Assembly: GCA_018670825.1 (NCBI GenBank)
Contig: JABHIW010000016.1
Span: 1 to 40,978, forward strand
Length of the DNA: 40,978 bases
Origin: Candidatus Scalindua sp.
GTDB lineage: Bacteria; Planctomycetota; Brocadiia; Brocadiales; Scalinduaceae
Direction: 5' to 3'
A model generated the notes under the pieces. It did no database searches. It was not told the origin of the DNA and saw only the letters and a program-made list of their open reading frames with translations. The translations under genes and the position numbers were made by a program. Below, in pieces: positions 15,901 through 24,860 of the stretch (within the stretch, counting starts at the first letter, position 1; each line of letters opens with the position of its first letter).

Positions 15901-17532
15901 CTATGAAATTAATGACATCGAACTCAGAAGGTTCTTGCTCTCTGGAGTCAGTTCCTTTTCGTATACGTTGTCGATAAAACTAATATCTTCAGAATCGAGA
16001 TATTTCCTGTAATCTCCAACTATGCCTTCTCTAACCATTAACGTATCAGTTGCGCAGGCTGCATAGTCAATCCCCGGGACGCCTTTTTCCTTTTCCCGTT
16101 TTTTCATTTCAGGAAACGACGAAGATTTAAGGAACTGTTGAAGCAATTGTTTGTCGACAGGTATTTCCAGGAATCCAAGTACGTTGGAAACGGTTGATTC
16201 AGCGTCTGTATAAAGCTCTTCGTAACTGACAATTAATGCTTTCTTCTCCTGTAGGAATTGTACCCATGAATTGAAATAGCTGCAAAGACGATATATGCCG
16301 CTCTCCCTGCTTCGGATAAAAGACTTAATATTTCCGTTCCATCTCTTCAGCATATCGGTGTTTTGAAAGTAATCGGATACCATAATGTCATAGACAGATC
16401 TTAACAGAAATATGATCTTACCGTCTGAATACTTTTCTGGATCATATTTTGCATGGCTTGCCAGGATCAGAGGAAAACGGTTGTCAGAAAAATAATCATA
16501 TACCTCAACACCACTGTGTCTGTCATATCCAAAATTTGGTATAAGTGTGAATACGGAATGGAAATCAACCTTGATATTCAGGTTGAACTTCAGGTTTATA
16601 TAGTTGCTTAAAACAAAACGCAGCCAGGTACGTCCTGATTTCGGGTATGAGCAAATGTAGTAGACAGGTTTTCTTATTAATGTCTTCAATGGAGGACGTC
16701 TCTCTTTTGTGTAGTCTACCGCAAAGCTCCCTGCTTCATCATCACGGACAGAAGGTATTAATTTAAAATGAGAGAAGCCCATTTCATGGAATTTTTTAAT
16801 ATCGAAATATGTTTTGCCTAAATCAAGCCTGGGCAATTGCTCTTTAGAACAATCGGATGTAGATTGTTCATGCCGGTTTGTCTGAGAGAACCCATAATAG
16901 CAGGTCCTTGCTTTACAGGTATACGCGCACCCCGCGTTACCAAAGAGCATTATCCTCCATTTCTGGGGTAGTTTTTCAAGAAAGCCATCATCGTCGTTTT
17001 TGTCCATAGGGATTACAACTTGGTCATATAAATCCAGGGCCTTCCGTACTTTTTCCACGGTATTAATATTCTTGATAATGCTTGCCCTCAACTTATAATC
17101 CGGGAAGTCTTTGCGAACCCGTTTTGCCATCCTGTCTGAACCGCATATAACAGAGTTCCCTTTTCTGTGGTGAGTTTCAAGAAAGGAGTAACTCTGTTTA
17201 TAAGCTTCTTCATCAAAAAAATGATTAGTAAGCGTAATGGAAAATCCGATACTCATTTCCTTCAATTGGGCAAGGTGAAGGCTTGTCAATGAACTTTTCA
17301 CCTGGTACACCCTCCCGCCATAAAGTAATGAAGGAAAAACAGCATTGCCAAAAACACTTTCAATATTGTTAATATCCGTATAAATATAAAATGTTTTCAG
17401 ATAGCAATAAACATCCATATCCGCCCTGATATTCCGGCCTGAGACTGAGAACCTTATGCCAGGCAGTTTAAAGTCATCATGATGTTTCTGAATCTCTATA
17501 ATATTTCGTTTTTTACCGTTAATGGATAGCAT
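15901..17532 (-). CDS. U32-like four-Cys domain fused to sulfotransferase
   Basis: Residue numbers here count from an in-frame TTG three codons upstream of the ATG chosen at 17532. Residues about 1-285 resemble U32-peptidase-type TIM-barrel proteins. PSLLYGGRVYQV lies near 70-81 and a cysteine cluster follows: GNAGCAYTCKARTCYYGF with Cys205, Cys209 and Cys214, and Cys231 further on. Four cysteines suit an Fe-S or Zn site, as in UbiU/UbiV. Residues about 290-546 are a Sulfotransfer_1 domain: CSYPKSGRTW at 297-306, LLRSVYDIMVSDYF, SYEELY, and a late REGIVGDYRKYL that matches the 3'-phosphate loop. The fusion suggests sulfation coupled to a reaction by the N-terminal domain. The N-terminal assignment is inference from motif pattern. 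Confidence 0.7.
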   Translation of the reverse strand: MLSINGKKRNIIEIQKHHDDFKLPGIRFSVSGRNIRADMDVYCYLKTFYIYTDINNIESVFGNAVFPSLLYGGRVYQVKSSLTSLHLAQLKEMSIGFSITLTNHFFDEEAYKQSYSFLETHHRKGNSVICGSDRMAKRVRKDFPDYKLRASIIKNINTVEKVRKALDLYDQVVIPMDKNDDDGFLEKLPQKWRIMLFGNAGCAYTCKARTCYYGFSQTNRHEQSTSDCSKEQLPRLDLGKTYFDIKKFHEMGFSHFKLIPSVRDDEAGSFAVDYTKERRPPLKTLIRKPVYYICSYPKSGRTWLRFVLSNYINLKFNLNIKVDFHSVFTLIPNFGYDRHSGVEVYDYFSDNRFPLILASHAKYDPEKYSDGKIIFLLRSVYDIMVSDYFQNTDMLKRWNGNIKSFIRSRESGIYRLCSYFNSWVQFLQEKKALIVSYEELYTDAESTVSNVLGFLEIPVDKQLLQQFLKSSSFPEMKKREKEKGVPGIDYAACATDTLMVREGIVGDYRKYLDSEDISFIDNVYEKELTPESKNLLSSMSLIS

Positions 17533-17668
17533 GTGAAACAATTTCTTAATGTCAACAATTCAGAGAACCTAATGTGTTACAATACATTAGCTAAATCCTT
17601 AATTAATTTTTAATTGAAGACTTGACCACTATTCTGATTTGTTAGATTATTATAATTAAACGCTATGC

Positions 17669-18370
17669 CTACCATTTCTTTTGCTGAACCTGTTCGAATG
17701 GTTGACAATGAAATTTTCTATTGCCTACCAGGGATGGGTAGATATAGAACGAATCGGATTTATGATTCTTAACGAAAAGATAGCCATTCTCGAAAAGGAT
17801 TTCGTTAACCTTAGGTGTTGGTCTTTCTATTGTGAGACACCTGAATTTATATCTTTTGAAGTCTAAGCTACTAATAATCCTTTCCTCACTTCCCTCAACG
17901 TCCAAAGAAAAATAATCTATAATATTCGGTGCGTGATAATGTTCCAGGAGATCATTTAATAAAACAGTATCAAAAGTAACAATTTCGGCATTTGATAACT
18001 GCTCACCACGAATCCTATTGGAATTATCAGTATCTTCTGCAACAATTCCTCCAAGTTGACCATTGTCTATCCTGAAATTTATTCTTTCGCGTTTGTTGCT
18101 TACTACAGAACCATCTATTATACAGTTCCGAGCTTTCTTGAGTTTTAATAAAAAATTTGGGTTTGGTTCTACACAGATCCCTTTCCAAACAAAAATCTTT
18201 TCTAGCACCAATGTATTGCTATGAGTAACGCCATCGGAGGCAGCAAGATCTAAGAAAAAACCATTTCTCTTAAAAGGCAATACAGTAAATATTACCCATT
18301 TATCTTGGTTTTTTTGTCCCTTAAACGGATTAATTTTTTTTCCAAATCGTCGCGCAACTGATTTAATCAT
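17669..18370 (-). CDS. FkbM-family methyltransferase
   Basis: The 233-residue SAM-dependent methyltransferase has the FkbM pattern. NGFFLDLAASDGVTHSNTLV (about 36-55) replaces the usual DVGAxxGxxS SAM loop. KGICVEPNPNFLLKLKKARN supplies the acidic residue binding the SAM ribose. The block IDYFSLDVEGSEERIISSLD (about 143-162) is the FkbM signature. Such enzymes O-methylate sugars or other small acceptors in polysaccharide and natural-product pathways. It is on the same strand as the fused sulfotransferase, separated by about 130 bases, and a group II intron remnant lies just upstream. Confidence 0.85.
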   Translation of the reverse strand: MIKSVARRFGKKINPFKGQKNQDKWVIFTVLPFKRNGFFLDLAASDGVTHSNTLVLEKIFVWKGICVEPNPNFLLKLKKARNCIIDGSVVSNKRERINFRIDNGQLGGIVAEDTDNSNRIRGEQLSNAEIVTFDTVLLNDLLEHYHAPNIIDYFSLDVEGSEERIISSLDFKRYKFRCLTIERPTPKVNEILFENGYLFVKNHKSDSFYIYPSLVGNRKFHCQPFEQVQQKKW

Positions 18371-18420
18371 CTAAATCTTTCCTTTTGTACTGAATACCGG
18401 TTAGGTCACGGCCAATGTTG

Positions 18421-18506
18421 CCAGATTCCCTCCTGAGAACTGTATATGATAGTTTCCCATCATACAGCTCAAGCACCTATTTAGGCTTCTTGCGGAGAAA
18501 CCCGCT
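18421..18506 (-). ncRNA. Orphan group II intron RNA fragment
   Basis: On the minus strand the segment reads GCGGGTTTCTCCGCAAGAAG, then a GAGC-TGTATGATGGGAAACTA-TCATATACAGTTC hairpin and AGGAGGGAATC. The loop GATGGGAAACTATC inside a paired TGTAT/ATACA stem is the conserved structure found near the maturase ORF of bacterial group II introns (usual form AGCCGTATGATGGGAAACTATCACGTACGGTT, split here for reading). No reverse transcriptase follows it. The fragment stops before the FkbM gene, so it is a relic. Confidence 0.6.
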
Positions 18507-18652
18507 AATAATCACTGCACGTTAATAACTGACTATTAGTATAACAAAAGTACAAAGGGAGCATCAATACTCATTTGTTAGTAATTTTATCTGCTGAGGA
18601 ATGATCTTATAGGGATATTACTTTAACTCTTGACTATTATCTCTGGTGACCC

Positions 18653-18964
18653 CTATTTGCTATTCAGACAGGTTAGTTTCGAGGGTTCATTTAAAATCAT
18701 TTGATTGCTATCCGGGAAAACCAGGAATTCACTGTCTAATTTTTTCTCAGCGTACGCAGCGGTAAAGATTTTGTTTGAAAACTTTTTGTTGGCAAATTCT
18801 TTATTTAACACGATCTTACGGTGGCCTACGCCAATTTTGTTGAAAGTCTTTCTAGTTGCTTGTAAGATTTCTGGACCGCTACGAGGCTGAAAGCTGAATA
18901 TTGTCGCATGTTTTAAGAGTACCCAAGCTTTCCGCCAGGAGGATCGATATTTCTTCCAAATCAC
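18653..18964 (-). pseudogene. Glycosyltransferase fragment
   Basis: About 100 residues include KIFTAAYAEKKLDSEFLVFP and DSNQMILNEPSKL. The pattern LDSEFLVF-DSD-x(3)-LNEPS is typical of the DXD region of GT8-like nucleotide-sugar transferases. Here the second Asp of DSD is replaced by Asn. The sequence upstream and downstream does not continue the domain and the frame ends soon after EPS. It is probably a truncated relic of a transferase once part of the sulfotransferase cluster. Confidence 0.5.
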
Positions 18965-19083
18965 CCCTATCGGTGCGGATAATAAAGCAGATCTAGTGTT
19001 TCACTTTTTCTTCTCCACAAAAATGTGTGGATTATTAAGGTCAGGTTTATTCTTCGGGACTATGGTGGCCAGTAAGACATTCA

Positions 19084-19665
19084 CTAAGCTCCAAAGCGAT
19101 AGCCAAAGTATTCGATGTCCTCTTTAAAGCGGTTCGTTACCAACTCAATCGTTTCATCATCATAATACTTCCAATATGGTCCATGCTGGGTTTTATTATA
19201 ATGCTTATATTTCGAATAGTCCAAACCGACGGTGTTGCAAATAAATTTGATATTTTCATGCAACGTTTCGAATCTGGCAACGTAATCAAACATGGCAATA
19301 GAGGCGGCAAAATCAAGATGGTCCAGCTTTAACCTTGTCTGATAGCTCCATCTCTTCGGCTTCTTAGATACAAATTCTTTCAAACTACAATCATGGTCTT
19401 TTACTATGGTACACCGCCAAAGCCACGCAGAAACCATACGATCATACGGATTTCTGATAATAGTAAATTTAAAGAAACGGAAGAATTCCTTTGGATAACA
19501 TTGGTAAAAATCAGCAAACATTCTGTGCTTGCCCGAAAAGTCGGTATTACCGGTACCGGCTGTCCTCGGATCACTGGTCTCCGGCATACCGGCCAGCCGT
19601 TCCAGACCAGAACCTCCTGTTCTGCTATTATGAACAAATATAAAACGATAGTCATAGGATATCAT
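19084..19665 (-). CDS. Family-2 sulfotransferase
   Basis: The 193-residue protein begins MISYDYRFIFVHNSRTGGSG, with the PAPS 5'-phosphosulfate loop HNSRTGGS at about 12-19. It continues with FTIIRNPYDRMVSAWLW (3'-phosphate binding, near 68-84), and ends YYDDETIELV..FKEDIEYFGYRFGA, the family-2 C-terminus. Its start overlaps the stop of the upstream glycosyltransferase-like gene by four bases, so the two are translationally coupled. It most likely sulfates the product of that transferase. Similar in type to the gene at 1139-1780 and to the remnant at 602-718. Confidence 0.85.
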   Translation of the reverse strand: MISYDYRFIFVHNSRTGGSGLERLAGMPETSDPRTAGTGNTDFSGKHRMFADFYQCYPKEFFRFFKFTIIRNPYDRMVSAWLWRCTIVKDHDCSLKEFVSKKPKRWSYQTRLKLDHLDFAASIAMFDYVARFETLHENIKFICNTVGLDYSKYKHYNKTQHGPYWKYYDDETIELVTNRFKEDIEYFGYRFGA

Positions 19666-20432
19666 ATATTGACCTCCATACTATCGATCTGGCCCATTAT
19701 GATTTCATGTTCAGAGGGTGCCGAGTGCCACTCAGGTAAAGACATTCTGTTTCTTACAATGCTCTCGTAACAGTTTTTTGTTAGAGTTCCTTTCACTGTA
19801 CTCTCCCCAAAAACGGCATGATTATTCTTGGCAACGAATAATCTGTGTGAATTCGGTTTTACAACCTTATTCTTAATGGTATCCATAGTTTTTGCTTGTG
19901 GGATGCGGTCCGGAAATCTATCAAAAAGATATCTCAGGACCTTGACTCTTACAAATTGATGAATCCAGATTTGATGATATCCTTTCCTTTCAAGATAAAC
20001 ATTACCATTATCGTCGAGGAGTTTTTTTTCGGTCAGAAAATCTTTCTCAAGCAATCTTCTGCAACGGCAGAACAAAATACCACTTATCTCCGTATCCGCT
20101 AGCGTATGGACCCAATTAGTTATCTTTTTTACAAAGTTTAGATCTAAATAAATCAGGTACTTATCATCAATGCACCAGTAAATCCATTCGTCGTCATCCA
20201 AGTTTTCCAATAGCATTAATATGGTTGGTTTGATATCAACAGGTGTTTGTACGTATATTCTTCCTGAAGTTGGTGTAGGGCATAGTTTCTGATATGGTAT
20301 ATAAAAAAGAAACGGGTGTTCAGGCCACAGCATATCATAACGTGCAATCATGTGATCGGTTATAGTCCTGCTACGATCATGAGTTAAGACTATGGCTTTT
20401 ATAATTTTCGAATTTGGCGGATATACGGTCAT
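19662..20432 (-). CDS. Glycosyltransferase-like protein
   Basis: The 256-residue protein starts IKAIVLTHDRSRTITDHMIA and has DDDEWIYWCIDDKYLIYLDL near 74-93. The acidic CIDDKY segment after a hydrophobic strand looks like the metal- and nucleotide-binding DXD of GT-A transferases. Later segments (KGYHQIWIHQFVRVKVLRYL) are not diagnostic. No signal peptide or membrane helix is seen. The gene is coupled (ATGA overlap) to the following sulfotransferase, supporting sequential sugar addition and sulfation. The exact family is not recognised. Confidence 0.55.
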   Translation of the reverse strand: MTVYPPNSKIIKAIVLTHDRSRTITDHMIARYDMLWPEHPFLFYIPYQKLCPTPTSGRIYVQTPVDIKPTILMLLENLDDDEWIYWCIDDKYLIYLDLNFVKKITNWVHTLADTEISGILFCRCRRLLEKDFLTEKKLLDDNGNVYLERKGYHQIWIHQFVRVKVLRYLFDRFPDRIPQAKTMDTIKNKVVKPNSHRLFVAKNNHAVFGESTVKGTLTKNCYESIVRNRMSLPEWHSAPSEHEIIMGQIDSMEVNI

Positions 20433-20532
20433 CTGACAAAATTGGATAATTTTATTGGTTTAACTTTACCTAAATTTAATATTTTCAAACTTCAGTAAAG
20501 CTCGATACTTTTTCCCGTGATAAATCAGGCTC

Positions 20533-20658
20533 TCAAATTGATGATGGAATAATCAGGTCTATTTCCAGCATCTGCCTGGTAAGCATTTTATGAGCATGTC
20601 CAATACGCCGGATAAAATTCGCATGTTTTTCTTCAAATCCTAGTTTATAGTCTATCAT
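20533..20658 (-). CDS. Hypothetical 41-residue protein or gene end
   Basis: A short frame begins MIDYKLGFEEKHANFIRRIG and ends LEIDLIIPSSI before TGA. Its amphipathic helical composition looks coding, but no family is recognised and there is no good ribosome site. It could be the C-terminal remnant of a longer gene between the sulfotransferase at 20686 and the glycosyltransferase-like gene. Confidence 0.3.
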   Translation of the reverse strand: MIDYKLGFEEKHANFIRRIGHAHKMLTRQMLEIDLIIPSSI

Positions 20659-20685
20659 GTTTTTTTAATATTCCAGTTAAATAAG

Positions 20686-21429
20686 TTACCAATCATATTC
20701 GCACTCTAATAATTCAAACAATTTTTTATTATAAGGTATATAAAATTCTTTTAACTCGTTATAAAATTTATTTGATACTTCCTTTTTTATATTCGATTTA
20801 TTGACTGGTCCTAAATAATCAGGAATAAAATTTTCATCTACTTCTAAAAACCGCCATATTTTGACCAACACCGATTCAGGGGTATTAAATAATTTTTCGC
20901 TTTGTATTGTAAATAACTGTTTTCTGTTAAATAAGTCGAAATAATTCTGAAGCTGTTCAAAATAAATACCTCTTTTTTTGTAGGAATAGTGCTGATAAAT
21001 ATAACTGTTATAATGTTCATCTTCGAGCATTTCGTTAAATTCCTTCTCCAGTCTTGCTTTTTCAAAATAAAACGCATGCTGAATAGAGAGGGGCTCACGT
21101 TTTTTATTAATATTATGGTAGTAATGTGAAATAGCTCTGTCAGCAGGGTTCCTCAATAAGACTATTAATTTGACATCAGGAAATTCATTTTTGATTCTTC
21201 TGAAAACATGAGGATGAAAAATATAGTAAGGTGATGCTTCACCTGTCAAATTATCATTATCTTGAAAGTGTGATAAATACCAATTTTTTCCTTTATCAAA
21301 ATTTAAATCGAAATAATGCAGTTCCTTCTTTTTTGTTCTGCTGATTTCAGGGTGATCAGTAATGTATTTATATAATGATGAAGTGCCTGATTTTTGCGCT
21401 CCAATAATGATAAATGATATATTTGACAT
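20686..21429 (-). CDS. Sulfotransferase (heparan-sulfate type domain)
   Basis: The 247-residue protein opens ISFIIIGAQKSGTSSLYKYI, with the PAPS-binding loop GAQKSGTSS at about 9-17. It continues with KELHYFD, LTGEASPYYIFHP, and VKLIVLLRNPADRAISHYYH near 85-104 for 3'-phosphate binding. This layout matches Sulfotransfer_1 proteins related to heparan sulfate N- or O-sulfotransferases. It is cytoplasmic with no signal. It is separated by 13 bases from the next sulfotransferase upstream and probably co-transcribed. G+C is very low here, lower than in the HPr-kinase operon, suggesting separate acquisition. Confidence 0.85.
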   Translation of the reverse strand: MSNISFIIIGAQKSGTSSLYKYITDHPEISRTKKKELHYFDLNFDKGKNWYLSHFQDNDNLTGEASPYYIFHPHVFRRIKNEFPDVKLIVLLRNPADRAISHYYHNINKKREPLSIQHAFYFEKARLEKEFNEMLEDEHYNSYIYQHYSYKKRGIYFEQLQNYFDLFNRKQLFTIQSEKLFNTPESVLVKIWRFLEVDENFIPDYLGPVNKSNIKKEVSNKFYNELKEFYIPYNKKLFELLECEYDW

Positions 21430-21442
21430 ATTTTTAAATTAT

Positions 21443-22207
21443 TTAATTATTCCATTCCGGGATATCAACGCCTATCAGTTGAAACAGTTTTTTATTGTGT
21501 TCATCAAAAAATTCTTTTAATCTTGATTTTGTTCTTTCATTTATTCTGTTATTATATACAGCAACATTATGTGGTGTAATTTTACTAGGTTGCAACTCGT
21601 CAACATTTAGAAATCTAAATATTTCAAAGATTGTATTCTCCAGATTTTTGATCATTCTTTCGTAGATAATAATTTTCAATTGCTCCTTTTCAAAGTACTT
21701 CATTAAACTTTTCACTTGTTCGAAATACCTGCTTTTATGAAATATATCAAGTGGTTTTTGAAATATCATTTGATGATTATCAGAATTACAAAGATAAAAA
21801 TCAGCTAAATAGTCAAAATCAAGTTTTTTTAAAACATTATTATAATTCGAATTAAACATTAGTCCGTGTTTAATTATTCTTTTATCGTTATATCGCATAT
21901 TCCAATTAGAATAAGCCCTTTCGACAGGATTTCTTAATATTAAAATCATTTTAACATTGGGAACTAAATCTTTAATGATTTTATGACAATCTTGATAGTA
22001 AATATAAGTTATGGATTTCTCGCCTACGGTCTTAGACAAATTTTGAAATAATCCTGCATATCCTTCTACATCTGAATTCTTTTTGATTGAAAAAAAATTT
22101 ATTTCATTCTCCGGTAAAAATATATCCGGATGTTTATTAATATTTTTCTGAATAGTTGTTGTACCGCATTTAGCAGCACCAATAATTAAGAAGTCGGGTA
22201 AACGCAT
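21443..22207 (-). CDS. Sulfotransferase
   Basis: Starting from the ATG before RLPDFLIIGAAKCGTTTIQK, the protein has about 254 residues. GAAKCGTT is the phosphosulfate loop with Lys and Thr in place. INFFS, VGEKSITYIYY, and VKMILILRNPVERAYSNWNM follow in the order of Sulfotransfer_1 proteins. A TTG three codons upstream is a less likely start. It is a paralogue of the neighbour at 20686-21429 and lies 13 bases before it. The C-terminus is NNRINERTKSRLKEFFDEHN with the usual KLFQLIG end. The acceptor is unknown. Confidence 0.85.
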   Translation of the reverse strand: MRLPDFLIIGAAKCGTTTIQKNINKHPDIFLPENEINFFSIKKNSDVEGYAGLFQNLSKTVGEKSITYIYYQDCHKIIKDLVPNVKMILILRNPVERAYSNWNMRYNDKRIIKHGLMFNSNYNNVLKKLDFDYLADFYLCNSDNHQMIFQKPLDIFHKSRYFEQVKSLMKYFEKEQLKIIIYERMIKNLENTIFEIFRFLNVDELQPSKITPHNVAVYNNRINERTKSRLKEFFDEHNKKLFQLIGVDIPEWNN

Positions 22208-22227
22208 AATAACCAAATATGGAGAAA

Positions 22228-22826
22228 TTATTTATTAAGCAAATAAATATGCTTCAAATGAGAGTGCTTTAAAAAATCAATATATTCCTTGTACCACAAC
22301 TGAATAAATTTTATCTGAGTTAAATTGTTTTGTGTTGCAACAAAATTACTCTTCAGATTCCAGGGTTTATGTCCAACAAAGTGAAGCATTTTAATATCGA
22401 CCATTGTAAATCCTGAAGAGGTCAACGGCTTTTCTGCTTTAGGTACAATTAAATTATATGCTAATGGGAAGTAATTTATTTTTTTTTCAAAGCAATGATT
22501 AAGAATATACTGATCAGTATGAGGCGACTTTAAATTGTTCTATTCTGTAATTTTTATACGACCTATTATATTCTTATAAACCTTTTGTTTAAATAATTTT
22601 CTGAAAAAACCATAACACCGGCATTGAATATTTTGTTGAAGTAATGCTCTTCCTTTGGATTATTCATTTTTACTTTCAGAAAAGAGGATCTATCTCTAAC
22701 TTCTTCATAATATTCACATCCATCGCTGCAAGCTGACAAATTACTTTCAAAGGAAATAATATCTGAAATATCCTTCAATATAATTATATCTCTGCCCAAA
22801 GACAATACTTTATTATAGTAACATGT
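22228..22826 (-). pseudogene. GT8-like glycosyltransferase, truncated and frameshifted
   Basis: The minus strand reads YYNKVLSLGRDIIILKDISD and later HYFNKIFNAGVMVFSENYLN, which are the metal-binding and FNxG blocks of GT8-like enzymes. The frame then shifts to TDQYILNHCFEKKINYFPLA, and ends with MLHFVGHKPWNLK, the conserved HxxGxxKPW C-terminus. The N-terminal nucleotide-binding half is missing. The fragment begins at the stop of the preceding sulfotransferase remnant. One shift lies around 22520-22570. This is a decayed transferase, probably once a partner of the sulfotransferases on either side. Confidence 0.65.
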
Positions 22827-24246
22827 CAGACACGGGATCCAAAATTTCTTATGTATGGTTCAAGAATGGACATAATCGGTTCAAGATAGCATTTATAATT
22901 CTTCCATCTATCTATTGAACTGAGGTATACAGGTTTGATTACCTGTTCGTAGCTGGGAGTATAAATCATTTTCATTAATGCTTGTTCATAATATCGAAGT
23001 ATTGAGTCTTCCCATTCCAGGCCAAGGAAATTGAGTATCCTTTTCACCTTCCCTTGCAGATCTGTGACAAGATCCTCATACTTAACCTCAATAATATTGA
23101 ATGAGAGTTTTTGTCTGTAAAGAGTATAGAGTCGCATTACGGGTGCATAAAAGTTTGCGGCGCCTTTCAAGGTGAGGAAGTGATAGGTCATCAGATTAAT
23201 TCGAAAGTTCTGGAAGAAACTACTTAACATAGCGTCTCTCGGGTCTTGCAGCATCACAATTATCTTTGAATTCGGGAAGGTGCGTTCAATGTAATCAAGA
23301 GCTATAATATTCATAGAAGTTTGTCAACCAGATTCTCGTTTTCTTTAAGATCAGGCAACAACCGTCTTACCACTTCCCAGTACTGGTTCCGATGAGTCTC
23401 AACCTCTCCCTTATCAAGCTTCTCAAGGTTTATTCGATTGTCATTATTGGAAAAAGGTTCTATGGCTCTGCACCACAAAGATTCATCTTCACTAATCGTA
23501 ACAAGGGAGTGATGTGAGCTTAATAGTTGTTCCATAAGCGTTGTTCCGGAACAGGGAAAACCAACAAGGAATACAGGAGATTTGGTGGTACTATCAATTC
23601 CCCTTGTTTTCTAGGGGGTGTTTTCCCGGCCTTCATACCTGCCAATCTTGCTTCTTATTTTACAAAGAAGGTCCTCTGCCTGCTTTTCCAGGGATAAAGT
23701 TTCAGACTTAATATTTATTATCGATTTACCCTGCTCACAGGCATTGAAAGCAGAGTCAAAATCTCCCAGCTTATCGTAAACTTTTCTAAGGAGGAAAAGG
23801 ACATCAGACAGTAAACCTCCCTTGATTTCCTTATAAATCAGAGATTCAAGCATGTCACGTGCTTTTATTACATTTTCCGCACGGTATTCCAGTAAGGCAT
23901 GTTTGAAATAAATCCTTGAGGCTATTGATAAGAAATCCCCATGAAGCTCCAGGTGTTCATTCATAACATCTCAGGCCTCATCTAGCCTGTTCAGTCTTTC
24001 AAGAAGGGTAAGCAATCTGGCATAAGCTCTCCAGAAAAAGCGGTTACATTTTATTGCTTTACGATATGAGGATATCGCAGAATCAAATACCTCGACTTCC
24101 TCTTGCTCCCTGGCAAGAGTAAAGTACGCTTTTGCAATATTTCTGACTGCTTTTTGATTTTTCATTGTATCGGACTTTTGATCAAGGGATTCATATTGGT
24201 CGTCAAGCACTTTAAGTAAGCTGTTTATAATGTTTATTGTTTTCAT
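22826..24246 (-). pseudogene. TPR-sulfotransferase with two in-frame stops and a frameshift
   Basis: One continuous reading order encodes a TPR N-terminus (AVRNIAKAYFTLAREQEEVE, FDSAISSYRKAIKCNRFFWR, then further helical repeats). A sulfotransferase domain follows with VFLVGFPCSGTTLMEQLL, VDKLL, FPNSKIIVMLQDPRDAMLSS and EVKYEDLVTDLQGKVKRILN. TGA at 23971-23973 and TAG at 23611-23613 lie in the same frame as the coding sequence on both sides. A one- or two-base indel at 23311-23314 shifts the frame at VDKLL/NII. The usual PRSGTT loop reads PCSGTT. The chosen ATG at 24246 precedes KTINIINSL; a TTG at 24282 is possible. Three lesions indicate a recent pseudogene unless the stops are errors. Confidence 0.75.
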
Positions 24247-24372
24247 TTCTACCAAATCCTTCTCAACTCTGTTAGTTTGCAAGTGAATGGCTGCTATTCC
24301 TGATTCTAATCAATATGTGATCTAACTTTATGCCAGGTCAATAAGTCTAATTTGGAAACCAATTCATTGAAC

Positions 24373-24407
24373 TTAACCACTCTGGACGAAAAGTCCAGAG
24401 TGGTTAA
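24373..24407. repeat. Perfect 15-bp hairpin
   Basis: TTAACCACTCTGGAC pairs with its exact reverse complement around GAAAA. It lies downstream of tnpA and is probably the right-end recognition hairpin of the IS200 element. Without a T-tract, a terminator role is less likely. Confidence 0.75.
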
Positions 24408-24428
24408 AATACACGGACTGAAAGTCCG

Positions 24429-24860
24429 TTATTCAAACATAAAATTCTCAGCATCTTCATTAGGACGATCCTTGTGATGCTCCAAATACTCTTGTATCAA
24501 AGCGTCGGTAATGTTTCCTGCACTCCAAGCTCCATAACCAATTCCCCATATATGCTTTCCCCAATATCGTCTGCCCAACTCAGGGAACTCTTTTTGAAGT
24601 AATCTTGATGACCGACCTTTTAATCGCTTTACAAGATCACTAATTGATATTGAAGGTGGATACTCAATATGCATATGTACATGATCTTTGCTTACTACTC
24701 CTTTTAGAATCCTCACATCTTCTGAATCACATACTTGTATCAGCAATACTCTACAACGTTTCTGTATTTCTCCTTTGAGTACATGATACCTATATTTTGT
24801 AATCCACACCAAAGGTGCTGTAAGACGGGTAACGGTGTGATTCCCGTATCTATTTTTCAT
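24429..24860 (-). CDS. tnpA: IS200/IS605 transposase TnpA (Y1 HUH)
   Basis: The roughly 143-residue protein makes single-strand cuts for peel-and-paste transposition. LVWITKYRYHVLKGEIQKRC near the N-terminus, SKDHVHMHIEYPPSISISDL carrying the HUH pair (HVH), RYWGKHIWGIGYGAWSAGN, and the catalytic Tyr in LIQEYLEHH are all present at usual spacing. Length is normal. The ATG before KNRYGNHTV is preferred over a GTG five codons upstream. It has no tnpB accessory gene. The stop codon lies within a terminal hairpin. It appears intact. Confidence 0.85.
   Translation of the reverse strand: MKNRYGNHTVTRLTAPLVWITKYRYHVLKGEIQKRCRVLLIQVCDSEDVRILKGVVSKDHVHMHIEYPPSISISDLVKRLKGRSSRLLQKEFPELGRRYWGKHIWGIGYGAWSAGNITDALIQEYLEHHKDRPNEDAENFMFE

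Noticed and set aside
23311..23535. Two separate coupled genes (ATGA overlap) in the sulfotransferase region
   Set aside because: The overlap falls inside a single sulfotransferase domain at the conserved VDK-NII segment, so it is a frameshift rather than a gene boundary.
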